Assembly (NCBI GenBank): GCA_934467415.1
Contig: CAKSLQ010000004.1
Span: 62,001-126,000, forward strand
Source of the DNA: an uncultured Eubacteriales bacterium
GTDB lineage: Bacteria > Bacillota > Clostridia > Oscillospirales > CAG-272
Length of the DNA: 64,000 nucleotides
Direction of reading: 5' to 3'
Positions 9,219 to 17,261 of this stretch are shown piece after piece. A model generated the notes under the pieces. It made no database searches and was not told where the DNA came from. It saw only the letters and a list, made by a program, of their open reading frames with translations. The position numbers were made by a program, and so were the translations under genes. Each line of letters begins with the position of its first letter. Within the stretch, counting starts at the first letter, position 1.

Positions 9219-9247
9219 TTGACTTTGCTTGTGCAAAATGCTATAAT
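9219..9247 (+). promoter_or_regulatory. Sigma-A promoter of the GH43 gene
   Basis: TTGACT (9219-9224), a 17-bp spacer and TATAAT (9242-9247) with TG one base before the -10 form a near-consensus vegetative promoter. The predicted start lies about 30 bases upstream of the GH43 start codon. The 170 bases between this and the divergent glycogen promoter show no gene. Confidence 0.8.
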
Positions 9248-9284
9248 CTAAGTGTAAAAATATTCTTTGGCGGAGGTCCATTTC

Positions 9285-11357
9285 ATGAAGAAAAAGATCA
9301 CACAGCTCCTGTGCCTTGCCGTATGCGTCATGCTGACGGCGGCTGTGCTGGCGCTCGGCGCGTCGGCGGCCGGAAAGACGGTTTATCTGTCCGGCGACGG
9401 CGACGACGCGTGCGACGGCGCGTCCTATCAGACGACGGTCAAGACCTTCGAGCGCGCGTATGCGCTGCTCGGCGGAGAGGGCGGCAAGATTGTCCTCTGC
9501 GGCACGGTCAACACAGGTGCATCCTATACGATGCCCGCATCGGCGGGGACGGTCACCATCACCGCGACCGACGGCAAGATGACCTTTCCGCTCGGCAAGA
9601 TCGTCTTCGGCACGACGCTCACGCTCGGCGGCGATACAATCTTTGACCGCGTGACGCTTTCGACGGCAACCGGCGTGCTTGCCTGCGGTGGGCACAACGT
9701 TATTCTCGGCAAGAACCTCAAGACGGTCGGCTCGATGATCCTCGTCGGCGGCTACAATGTGCCCGAGGATGCAACGGTCGCCGCGGCGAGCATCAACCGC
9801 AACTATACCATCACCGTAAACGGCGGTGACTTCACCTATTTCCGCGTCGGCAACCGCCGCATCGCGGGCAAATCCCCCTTCGGTAACATTTCCGGCAACG
9901 CCACCTTCATTGTCAACGGCGGGCACTTCACCGCACGCGACGATACACAAAACCAGTCTGCGGTGGCAGGCATGAACGAGCAGACCGGCAATGTCTCGGT
10001 CATCATCAACGGCGGCCGGATCTACGGCAACCTCTTTGCCGTCGGCCGCGCCGGTACAAACGAGACGGCGCAGAGCGCACCGAAGGTCACCGGCAATATC
10101 ACGATTACGGTCAACGGCGGCCAGATCGGCGGCAGACGGCTGGATGAGAATCAGGATAACACCATTGCTTTCACCGGCAAGTACACGCTCCGCCTGAACG
10201 AAGGTCTCTTCCCGCGCGTCGAGAGCATCAAGGGCGGCAGCACCGCGTCGGTCTCGATCTCGACGGCGCTGAAGACCGACCGCGCCGCCGTGAAGAGCGA
10301 ATACAGAAACCCGCTGCGCGCAGGCGCCGATCCGTGGGTGATCTATCGCGACGGCTACTATTACATGGTCTGCACCAGCAGCCGCGGCTTCTACTGCTAT
10401 CGTTCCTCTACACTGGACGGCCTTGCCTATGCAAACGGCGTGCCGATCTGGACGCCGCCGACGACCATCACGGTCGAGAATAAGATGTATTCCAAAGAGC
10501 TCTGGTCGCCCGAGCTGCACTACATCGAGGAGAGCGAATTCGGCAAGGAATATGCCGGTTGGTGGCTCTACTTCGCGGCGGATGACGGCAACAATGAAAA
10601 TCATCGTCTCTTCTGCGTCCGCGCCCTCACCGACGATCCGCTCGGTGCATACGGCTCGCCTGTGACCGGCGAGGTCGGCGTGCCTGTCAAGATGGTCGTG
10701 GACAACGATACCACCTGGGCGATCGGCCAGTCGCTGCTCCGCGCGGGCGGCAAGACCTATCTCATGTGGACGAGCGAGACCGGCCGCGGCACGGCGGACT
10801 TCAGGCAGAACAACAGCATCGCGCTGCTGAAGAACCCCTACGAAGTCGCAAGCGCGACCACCATCTTCAACGTCTCGGATTACGCTTGGGAGAAGCACGG
10901 CTATGCGTACAACGCCTCCACCGGCGCGGCATACCCGATGGTCGTCGAGGGCGCAACCGCCGTCTACGGCGACAACGGCGAGATCATTGTCACCTACACG
11001 GGCAGCGGCTACTGGACGTCCTATTACGCGCTCGGCAAGCTGGTGCTGAAGACCGGCGCAGATCCGCTGAAGAAGGATTCCTGGATCAAGAGCGCAGAGC
11101 CGATGTTCACACATCAGAACGGCATTCACGGCCCCGGCCACGCGGCGTTCACCACCGACGCGGCGGGCAACCGCTTCATGATCTACCATGCCTACCTCGA
11201 CTGGAGAAAGGAAAACCGCTACGTCTTCATTCAGCCCTATACGCTGAGCGGCACCGAGTTCGACATGAACGGCGGTCCTTACGCGGCAGAAACCGTGCTC
11301 GGCATCTACAACGCGCAGCCGAGCATTGAATCCGCGGTCAGCGGCTTCGGCAAATAA
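9285..11357 (+). CDS. Secreted beta-helix plus GH43-like glycoside hydrolase
   Basis: This 690-residue protein is exported; a signal peptide (MKKKITQLLCLAVCVMLTAA...ASA) covers about residues 1-27. Residues 31-330 form a beta-helix-like module with recurring VNGG turns (TVNGGDFTYF, IVNGGHFTA, IINGGRIYG, TVNGGQIGG). From about residue 341 a five-bladed GH43 domain begins. ADPWVIYRDGYYYMVC carries the general-base Asp, SKELWSPELHYIEE follows, VVEGATAV supplies a likely acid Glu, and GIHGPGHAAFTT is the conserved late motif. The usual pKa-tuning Asp after WAI appears to be Gly (WAIGQS). Arabinan or arabinoxylan side chains are the likely target class. The start at 9285 has GGAGG nine bases upstream. 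Confidence 0.8.
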   Translation: MKKKITQLLCLAVCVMLTAAVLALGASAAGKTVYLSGDGDDACDGASYQTTVKTFERAYALLGGEGGKIVLCGTVNTGASYTMPASAGTVTITATDGKMTFPLGKIVFGTTLTLGGDTIFDRVTLSTATGVLACGGHNVILGKNLKTVGSMILVGGYNVPEDATVAAASINRNYTITVNGGDFTYFRVGNRRIAGKSPFGNISGNATFIVNGGHFTARDDTQNQSAVAGMNEQTGNVSVIINGGRIYGNLFAVGRAGTNETAQSAPKVTGNITITVNGGQIGGRRLDENQDNTIAFTGKYTLRLNEGLFPRVESIKGGSTASVSISTALKTDRAAVKSEYRNPLRAGADPWVIYRDGYYYMVCTSSRGFYCYRSSTLDGLAYANGVPIWTPPTTITVENKMYSKELWSPELHYIEESEFGKEYAGWWLYFAADDGNNENHRLFCVRALTDDPLGAYGSPVTGEVGVPVKMVVDNDTTWAIGQSLLRAGGKTYLMWTSETGRGTADFRQNNSIALLKNPYEVASATTIFNVSDYAWEKHGYAYNASTGAAYPMVVEGATAVYGDNGEIIVTYTGSGYWTSYYALGKLVLKTGADPLKKDSWIKSAEPMFTHQNGIHGPGHAAFTTDAAGNRFMIYHAYLDWRKENRYVFIQPYTLSGTEFDMNGGPYAAETVLGIYNAQPSIESAVSGFGK

Positions 11358-11370
11358 ACATTTCACAGGA

Positions 11371-11396
11371 AAAGCCCCGCTTGCCGGGGCTTTTTT
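11371..11396 (+). terminator. Rho-independent terminator after the GH43 gene
   Basis: GCCCCG, a 5-base loop and CGGGGC are followed by seven T, starting 14 bases after the GH43 stop codon. Confidence 0.9.
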
Positions 11397-11437
11397 GTAT
11401 GGCAACACTTCCTGTAAGTTTTGCAGGAGTTTTGACA

Positions 11438-11466
11438 TGGACACGACCGCGGCTTTTTGATATACT
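11438..11466 (+). promoter_or_regulatory. Promoter of the dockerin-propeller gene
   Basis: TGGACA (11438-11443), a 17-bp spacer and TATACT (11461-11466) with TG one base upstream form a good vegetative promoter. A TTGACA overlaps at 11432 but would need a 23-bp spacer. Confidence 0.65.
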
Positions 11467-11510
11467 TAAACTATACCTTTGTCAATCGAGGGTAACAGAA
11501 GAGGAGAACA

Positions 11511-13022
11511 ATGATGAAAAAAGGATTGTCTGTATGCGCGGCGCTCCTGTGCGCAGCTGTATTGCTGCTGACCGCCGGTGCGGCGGACTATGCCGCCGTT
11601 GTGTGGGAGGACACGGCGTCCGTCGTGTCAACCGTCGGCACTTATCCGCGTATGACCCGGCTCAGCGACGGCAGACTGCTTGCCACCCACGGCGTCAATG
11701 TCAGCCTCAGCGCAGATGAGGGCAAAACGTGGGACACGGCGCAGCCGCTCCCCGCGCCGCAGCAGACTGCGCTCTCCGGTTCGCATAGGCTGAATCCGGC
11801 CAACCATCAGCCCTTTGTGCTGCCCGGCGGCGGCGCGGACGGGCGTGACCTTGTCATGATCGCGTATCGCTGCGATACCGCTGGGTTCGGGGCATCGACG
11901 GTCGGCGAATTCTACACCTCGCTGCGGCTTGTCACAAGCTGTGACGGCGGTGAGACCTACGGCGACGAGATCGTGCTGATTGAAAATACCTGCTTGCGCC
12001 GCACCGAAGAACACGCAAACGACAACAGCATATACAGCTCCTACCGCGGCTATTGGGAGCCGATGATGATCCGGGCGGACGACGACACCGTGCTGCTGTA
12101 CTACGCCGACGACCTCAGCGTGGAGGCCGAAAAAGCGCCTTGGCGACAGCAGATCCGCTATTTCACCTATTCGATCGCAAGCGGCAAATGGAACACCGAT
12201 ACGACGGATAATATCGCGATCGACGGCAGCGTCCGCACGAGCAGCACGCTCGGCTCGCGCGACGGTATGCCCGGCGTCACAAGACTTGCAGACGGCAGCT
12301 TTGCCATGGTGATCGAGGCGCAGGATTACAATACGCGCAGCTACATCCGCCCGGACGGCACAAAGACCGCAACCGGCTATGCCGGCCTTGTCATCACGCT
12401 GGCTTTCTCCGAGGATGGACGAAACTGGCCGGTCGAGAAGATGCGCCCGATTGCCGCGCCGACCAATCTGTTCACGGCGGGCAGCATCGCGGCGGGTTAT
12501 TCCTGCGGCGCGCCTTATATTGCGACATTGCCGGACGGCCGCGTCGCGGTCTCCTATCAGAGCAGCGAGGACTATATCGGCGACCGCGGCGTCAGTCTGC
12601 CGTATGTCCTTCGCACGATTGTTTCCAACGAGCCGTTGACGTACAACAGCGACATTATGGCGACCGAGGGCGGTGTTTCGCCGAGCTTTACGGCGCTCGA
12701 AAGCCCGTTTGCCCCCATTGAAAACGAATATCAGGTCTGGAACAGCCTGTGCTGCATCGGCAGCCGCCTGTATGCGCTCAGCTCCACGCGCGTGACCGGA
12801 AAAGCAGGCAGCGCCGCGATCAAGATCAATCGCTCCGTTCCCGTGGAGTTTATCATCGACATGGACGGAGACGGCGAGATCAATCTTGCGGATGTCGCCT
12901 GCCTGCTCCGCGCGCTGGCGACCGGCGCTTACCCGCCGTCACAGCTGGACTACAACGGCGACGGCCGGTTTGATATTGCCGATGTACTGTATCGCCTGAC
13001 CGCCGTTTTCACGCAGGATTGA
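11511..13022 (+). CDS. Secreted sialidase/GH93-like beta-propeller with C-terminal dockerin
   Basis: This 503-residue exported protein has a signal peptide over about residues 1-24. Three Asp-box-like turns (SADEGKTW, SCDGGETY, SEDGRNW) and the motifs YPRMTRLSDGRLLAT and SRDGMPGVTRLADG place it in the six-bladed sialidase/GH93 exo-arabinanase superfamily. I cannot tell which activity applies. From about residue 450 there are two duplicated calcium-binding repeats, DMDGDGEINLADV and DYNGDGRFDIADV, spaced as in a type I dockerin. Dockerins plug enzymes into cohesin-bearing scaffoldins, so this protein probably belongs to a cellulosome-like complex. AGAGGAG precedes tandem ATGs at 11511 and 11514. 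Confidence 0.85.
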   Translation: MMKKGLSVCAALLCAAVLLLTAGAADYAAVVWEDTASVVSTVGTYPRMTRLSDGRLLATHGVNVSLSADEGKTWDTAQPLPAPQQTALSGSHRLNPANHQPFVLPGGGADGRDLVMIAYRCDTAGFGASTVGEFYTSLRLVTSCDGGETYGDEIVLIENTCLRRTEEHANDNSIYSSYRGYWEPMMIRADDDTVLLYYADDLSVEAEKAPWRQQIRYFTYSIASGKWNTDTTDNIAIDGSVRTSSTLGSRDGMPGVTRLADGSFAMVIEAQDYNTRSYIRPDGTKTATGYAGLVITLAFSEDGRNWPVEKMRPIAAPTNLFTAGSIAAGYSCGAPYIATLPDGRVAVSYQSSEDYIGDRGVSLPYVLRTIVSNEPLTYNSDIMATEGGVSPSFTALESPFAPIENEYQVWNSLCCIGSRLYALSSTRVTGKAGSAAIKINRSVPVEFIIDMDGDGEINLADVACLLRALATGAYPPSQLDYNGDGRFDIADVLYRLTAVFTQD

Positions 13023-13040
13023 AGAGGTTCAAGAAAACAA

Positions 13041-13070
13041 AAATCGCTCCCGCGCGGGAGCGATTTTTTT
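13041..13070. terminator. Bidirectional terminator between convergent genes
   Basis: A perfect 12-bp stem (AAATCGCTCCCG, 2-nt loop, CGGGAGCGATTT) is flanked by A-run and T-run. It serves the dockerin gene on the plus strand and the cation transporter on the minus strand, which ends at 13074. Confidence 0.9.
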
Positions 13071-13073
13071 GCG

Positions 13074-14273
13074 TCAGCCCTTGTCTTTTTTCGTCTCATG
13101 AGGGAGTGACGCGTAGCTTTCTTCAATGTGGATGGCACAGCGGATATCGGGACGGGATGCGGCGACCTCCGTGCAGATGCGGTCGCAGAGCGCGGCGCTG
13201 CTCATCGGATAGCCGGGCGGCACCACGCAGTCGAAGACCAGCGTGGTGTGCGTCGTGCCGGGGACCATGCGCAGATCGTGGATGGAGAGCCGCGGGTCGA
13301 TGTCGGTCACAATGTCCGAGACGGTCTCGCGCAGCTCGGTCAGCGCCGAGTCGCCCGTCACGATCGGGTCCATGTGGATCACGGTGTGCAGCCCGTATTT
13401 GACAAGCAGCGCATGCTCAATGTTGTCGATCTCGTCGTGGATGGCGATGATGTCACCCGCGGCATCCACCTCGACGTGGACGCTGGCAAACTGCTTGCCC
13501 GGGCCGTAGTCGTGGATCATCAGGTCGTGGGTGCCGAGCACCGAGGGATAGCTGAGGATCTCCGCCCGCACCTTTTCGACAAGGGCGGGGTCGGGTGCTT
13601 TGCCGAGAATCGGATTCAGCGTGTCGCGGATCAGGCCGATGCCGCTGTAGAGGATGAACAGCGCCACGGCCACGCCGATCGCGCCGTCGAGCCATGCGCC
13701 GAGAAAGGGAACGAGGCAGACCGACAAAAGCACCGCCGCGCTCGAGATCACGTCGTTGCGGCTGTCGGCCGAGGACGCGGCGAGTGTGCCGGAATTGATT
13801 TTTTTGCCGATCTTCCGATAGAACAGCGCCAGCCACAGCTTGACGGCAATCGAGCCGATCAGCACGGCGGCCGTCACGGCGGAGAAATCGGTCGGCGTCG
13901 GGGCGATCAGCTTTTCCGCGCTGCTTTTCAGCAGTTCGATGCCGATGTACAGGATCAGCACCGCCACGGTCAGCCCGGCGAGGTATTCGTACCGCGCGTG
14001 GCCGAACGGATGATCGGCGTCAGCCGGGCGGGCCGCCATCTTGAAGCCGAGCAGACTGATGATGCCGGAGGCCGCGTCGGACAGGTTGTTCACCGCATCC
14101 GCCGTGACGGCGACGCTCCCGCAGAGCGTGCCGACCGTCAGCTTTGCGGCAAAGAGCAGGAGGTTGCAGACGATACCGACGGCACCCGCCAGACGGCCGT
14201 AGGCGTTTCGGGTATGCGGAGAGGCAAGGTCGTCACGGTCTTTGATGAATAAGCGGCAAAGCAGATCTGTCAT
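13074..14273 (-). CDS. Cation diffusion facilitator transporter (possibly Mn/Zn efflux)
   Basis: This 399-residue inner-membrane antiporter of the CDF family exports divalent metal ions. The first membrane segments start near residue 28. The second carries ADAVNNLSDA and is followed by the loop HPFGHARYEY. SADSRNDVISS lies in the fifth, and a C-terminal cytoplasmic ferredoxin-like domain follows (YGPGKQFASVHVEVD). The membrane metal site therefore reads N-x3-D plus D-x3-D rather than the His-containing zinc pattern. From family knowledge this hints at manganese, but that is inference. The start is preceded by GAGGTGATC. Confidence 0.9.
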   Translation of the reverse strand: MTDLLCRLFIKDRDDLASPHTRNAYGRLAGAVGIVCNLLLFAAKLTVGTLCGSVAVTADAVNNLSDAASGIISLLGFKMAARPADADHPFGHARYEYLAGLTVAVLILYIGIELLKSSAEKLIAPTPTDFSAVTAAVLIGSIAVKLWLALFYRKIGKKINSGTLAASSADSRNDVISSAAVLLSVCLVPFLGAWLDGAIGVAVALFILYSGIGLIRDTLNPILGKAPDPALVEKVRAEILSYPSVLGTHDLMIHDYGPGKQFASVHVEVDAAGDIIAIHDEIDNIEHALLVKYGLHTVIHMDPIVTGDSALTELRETVSDIVTDIDPRLSIHDLRMVPGTTHTTLVFDCVVPPGYPMSSAALCDRICTEVAASRPDIRCAIHIEESYASLPHETKKDKG

Positions 14274-14303
14274 GCGATCACCTCACGTAAGAGTTTAGGG
14301 GGT

Positions 14304-14332
14304 ATTATAGCAGGTTTGCATCCTGCTGTCAA
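14304..14332 (-). promoter_or_regulatory. Consensus promoter of the CDF gene with palindromic spacer
   Basis: On the minus strand TTGACA, a 17-bp spacer and TATAAT (preceded by TGC) match the full vegetative consensus. The spacer itself is an inverted repeat, GCAGG-N7-CCTGC, filling exactly the space between the two hexamers. It could be a repressor operator, for instance for a metal-responsive regulator. Confidence 0.8.
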
Positions 14333-14335
14333 GCA

Positions 14336-14367
14336 TGAAAACGCCGCACGGCAATTTGCCGCACGGC
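14336..14367 (-). terminator. Terminator after the acyl-CoA synthetase gene
   Basis: On the minus strand a 12-bp G+C-rich stem with two internal G-U pairs (arms GCCGTGCGGCAA and TTGCCGTGCGGC) is followed by GTTTTC, 20 bases past the stop codon. Confidence 0.6.
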
Positions 14368-14386
14368 GGATTCTGATTTTGTGGGT

Positions 14387-16078
14387 TCAGTCTTTGACGA
14401 TTTTGTTTCTGCGGATCTTGTTGGTGGTCGTCTTTTCAAACTCGGTGTCGCGCAGCTTGATTTTTGCAATGCGCTTGTAGTGCGGGAGCGGCTCGACGGC
14501 ACGCGCCACGTCTTCTTTGATGGCGGCAGCCGGATCTTCGATGCCGAGCTCCTTGATCTTCTCCTCCGAGAGGAAGATCTCGGCGCAGAGCGAGTCCTCA
14601 AGCCCGTGCTCGTTGCGCAGCGCGTAGACCACGACCTCGGCGACGTAGGGAATGGCCGCGATGTAGTTCTCGATCTCCTCGGGGAAGACGTTTTTGCCGT
14701 TCGTGAGCACGATCAGGTTCTTCTTGCGGCCGGTAATCATGAGCTGACCCTTGTCGTTCATTCTGCCGTAGTCGCCGGTGTAGAACCAGCCGTCGCGCAG
14801 GACCTCGGCAGTCAGCTCGGGCTGCTTGTAGTAGCCGAGCATGACGACGTCGCCCTTGACGCAGATCTCGCCGTCCCCGTCGGGCGTGATGTTGTCAAAC
14901 TTGATCCGGCAGCAGGGCAGCGGAATGCCGACCGTGGTCGGATCGTTGAACATGTCGTGGTTGGCGCTGACGAGCGGCGAGCACTCGGTGATGCCGTAGC
15001 CGTTGATGAGCGAAATGCCGATGCCGTCGAAGAATTCGCCGAGCTCGGGGCGCAGCGGAGAGCCGCCGCAGACAATCTTGCGCAGATTGCCGCCGAAGGC
15101 CTTATGTACCGAGGCAAACAGCGTCTTCCGCAGGTCGATGCCCACGCGGCGCAGCTTGTTGCTCATGGCAATCATCTTTTTCAGCGTCTGCTCCTTGCCG
15201 GACTGCCGCGCGTTGGCCATGATCTTCTTGTAGAAGACCTCGACAAAGGCGGGGACAAGGTAGATGAAATCGGGCTTGTATTCCTGCAGGTTCTTCAGCA
15301 CAAATTTCAGGCTGTCGTTGATGCAGATGGTGACATGCTTGTGGATGGAGACCAGCAGGCCGGAGACGGCCTCGTAGGTGTGGTTGTAGGGCAGCACCGA
15401 GAGCGAACGGGTGTAGACCGTCGAGACCTGGAGCCCGTAGTAGACGCTGGAGACGAGGTTGTGCTCCGAGAGCATGACGCCCTTCTGCATCCCGGTCGTG
15501 CCCGAGGTGTAGACCAGCATTTTCAGCGCGTTCGGATCGCTTGTCATCGAGGCATAGGTCTCGTCGCCGTCCGCATAGAGCTCACGTCCCTTCGCCAAGA
15601 GAATCTCAAAGGACAGGAAGTTGCCGAAGTCCTCCTCGCGGTCGATGCCGATGAAGAAGCGCACTTTCGGCATCTCGGCCGCATGCTGCATGAAGTCGTC
15701 TTCATAGCGCTTGGTGTAGAACACGACCTCACAGTCGCCGTCGATTACGATGTTCATGATGTCCGCAAAGGGCAGTTCCTTGTCGATCGGCACGTAGACG
15801 CCGCTTGACTTCAGCACGGTGAGGTAGACCATGATCCAGTTGTAGGAGTTTTCACCCACCATCGCGATGTGACGGTCACCCATGCCGAGCGAGGCGAGCG
15901 CCGTGCCCAGCGCCATGGTGTCGGCATAGAATTGCCGATAGGTCACGTCCTGAATCTGTCCGTCCCGGCGGAATTTGAAGGCGACCGTGTCGCCCGCCTC
16001 TTTGACGGCCAGCTCCATCATTTCCTTGATCGTGCCGAATTTCTCGACATCGTAAAGTTTATAGGGAAGTTTATTCAT
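14387..16078 (-). CDS. Long-chain fatty-acid--CoA ligase (AMP-binding)
   Basis: This 563-residue adenylate-forming enzyme activates fatty acids through an acyl-AMP to acyl-CoA. The phosphate loop is MLVYTSGTTGMQKGVM. NGYGITECSPLVSAN is the adenine-binding motif, DGWFYTGDYGRMNDKG the hinge region, and TTTNKIRRNK supplies the C-terminal lysine. Acyl-ACP synthetase or an activase for another carboxylic acid cannot be excluded. An upstream in-frame ATG at 16138 lacks a ribosome site, whereas 16078 has GGAGG seven bases upstream. It is monocistronic, with its own promoter and terminator. Confidence 0.88.
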   Translation of the reverse strand: MNKLPYKLYDVEKFGTIKEMMELAVKEAGDTVAFKFRRDGQIQDVTYRQFYADTMALGTALASLGMGDRHIAMVGENSYNWIMVYLTVLKSSGVYVPIDKELPFADIMNIVIDGDCEVVFYTKRYEDDFMQHAAEMPKVRFFIGIDREEDFGNFLSFEILLAKGRELYADGDETYASMTSDPNALKMLVYTSGTTGMQKGVMLSEHNLVSSVYYGLQVSTVYTRSLSVLPYNHTYEAVSGLLVSIHKHVTICINDSLKFVLKNLQEYKPDFIYLVPAFVEVFYKKIMANARQSGKEQTLKKMIAMSNKLRRVGIDLRKTLFASVHKAFGGNLRKIVCGGSPLRPELGEFFDGIGISLINGYGITECSPLVSANHDMFNDPTTVGIPLPCCRIKFDNITPDGDGEICVKGDVVMLGYYKQPELTAEVLRDGWFYTGDYGRMNDKGQLMITGRKKNLIVLTNGKNVFPEEIENYIAAIPYVAEVVVYALRNEHGLEDSLCAEIFLSEEKIKELGIEDPAAAIKEDVARAVEPLPHYKRIAKIKLRDTEFEKTTTNKIRRNKIVKD

Positions 16079-16128
16079 CTTGCATCCTCCGTAAAAAAAC
16101 AATTCCGGGGTCAAATTCATTTGAAAAT

Positions 16129-16157
16129 ATCTTACCACAATACGGCGGTGCTGTCAA
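16129..16157 (-). promoter_or_regulatory. Promoter of the acyl-CoA synthetase gene
   Basis: On the minus strand TTGACA, a 17-bp spacer and TAAGAT preceded by TGG. It begins 10 bases past the stop of the upstream ABC permease gene, so the two units are separated without a recognisable terminator. Confidence 0.75.
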
Positions 16158-16166
16158 CAGCTTCCG

Positions 16167-17261
16167 TCAGCTTTTGTGCGGGCGGCGCAGCCGGAAAGCG
16201 TACAGCGCAAGCGCACCGAGCCATACGGCAAGCGCCGCTGCCGGGGGGAGCGCGCCGCCGCTTTCCGCAAAGGCGAAAAAGGAGGGCGGCAGCAGAAAAC
16301 GCACCCATGCAAAGCCGAGCAGGGCGGGCAGATCGAAGAAGATCGGGCAGAAAGCGACCGACAGCAGCGCAAGCACCGATAAGAGCAGCGCGCGGCCTGC
16401 CGCATCGCAGATCAAAAGCGAGACGAGCAGCCCGAACCCGGACAAAAAGACGGCGTAGCACAGCGCAGTACCAAGCAGCGCCATAGCCCCCGTGCCGAAG
16501 CAGACGTCGCACAGCGCAAGCGCGGTCGCCGTCGCCGCGGCGGTAAGCAGCAGTACGGCGCATACGCCGGGAAGGATCAGCCGGAAAAATGCGGTTTTCG
16601 CGCCGAGCCGCCCGGAAAGCCGCCGCAGCGTCTCGCCGTCAAACGGGCAGGCGAAAAAGCCGAAGAGACAAAAGAGCAGCAGCGCGAGGCAGCCGCGCAC
16701 GGCGCGGATGCCGAGCCCCTCGGCGGCGACGGGCGTACCCGCTGCGGTCTCATAGGTGAAGCGAAAGGGCGCGTCCGCGGCGAGGTAGGTGTCGATCGCC
16801 GCGCGCATGTCGGCGGACGTGCGTTCAACGCCCGCGTCGGCAAGCGCGCCGCTTGCCATATAAGGGGCATAAAGCTCGGTCAGCCGCGCCGTCACCCGCA
16901 GCCGCCAAAGCGGTGCGAACACCGTTGTCGGCGTGTCGAGAAAGCGGAGTACGCCGCGCGTGTCCCGCGCGGCAAGGCGCGCGGTCAGGTCGTCCGGCAG
17001 GACGACGCCCATGGAGATCTCGCCGCTTTGCATCGCGGCGCGCAGGGCGTCCTCGTTTTCGCAGAGGATCATGCCGTCGCCGACGAGCGCGTCGCGCAAC
17101 ATCACGGCGCCGGCATCCGCGCCGCCGGTCACGCCGCAGCGCGGCAGTTCGGCATTGTCGCCGAGGCTGCCGCAGAGCAGAATGGCGGCAAGCAGCGCCG
17201 CAAGTGCAGCGGGCAGCGTACCGCGGCGGCAGACCGATTTGAAGATCACAAGCATACTCAT
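16167..17261 (-). CDS. ABC-2 type exporter permease
   Basis: This 364-residue membrane protein has one N-terminal transmembrane helix (residues ~14-32), an extracytoplasmic domain up to about residue 185, and five further hydrophobic helices. That is the ABC2_membrane_3 layout. It overlaps the preceding permease gene by 4 bases (ATGA), and both follow the ATPase gene, so the three make one exporter. The substrate cannot be read from the sequence. Drug, bacteriocin or lipid export are the usual roles of this class. Confidence 0.8.
   Translation of the reverse strand: MSMLVIFKSVCRRGTLPAALAALLAAILLCGSLGDNAELPRCGVTGGADAGAVMLRDALVGDGMILCENEDALRAAMQSGEISMGVVLPDDLTARLAARDTRGVLRFLDTPTTVFAPLWRLRVTARLTELYAPYMASGALADAGVERTSADMRAAIDTYLAADAPFRFTYETAAGTPVAAEGLGIRAVRGCLALLLFCLFGFFACPFDGETLRRLSGRLGAKTAFFRLILPGVCAVLLLTAAATATALALCDVCFGTGAMALLGTALCYAVFLSGFGLLVSLLICDAAGRALLLSVLALLSVAFCPIFFDLPALLGFAWVRFLLPPSFFAFAESGGALPPAAALAVWLGALALYAFRLRRPHKS

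Noticed and set aside
9186..11444. 752-codon frame antisense to the GH43 gene
   Set aside because: Same cause. The plus-strand gene has a promoter, ribosome site, signal peptide and terminator; the antisense frame has none.
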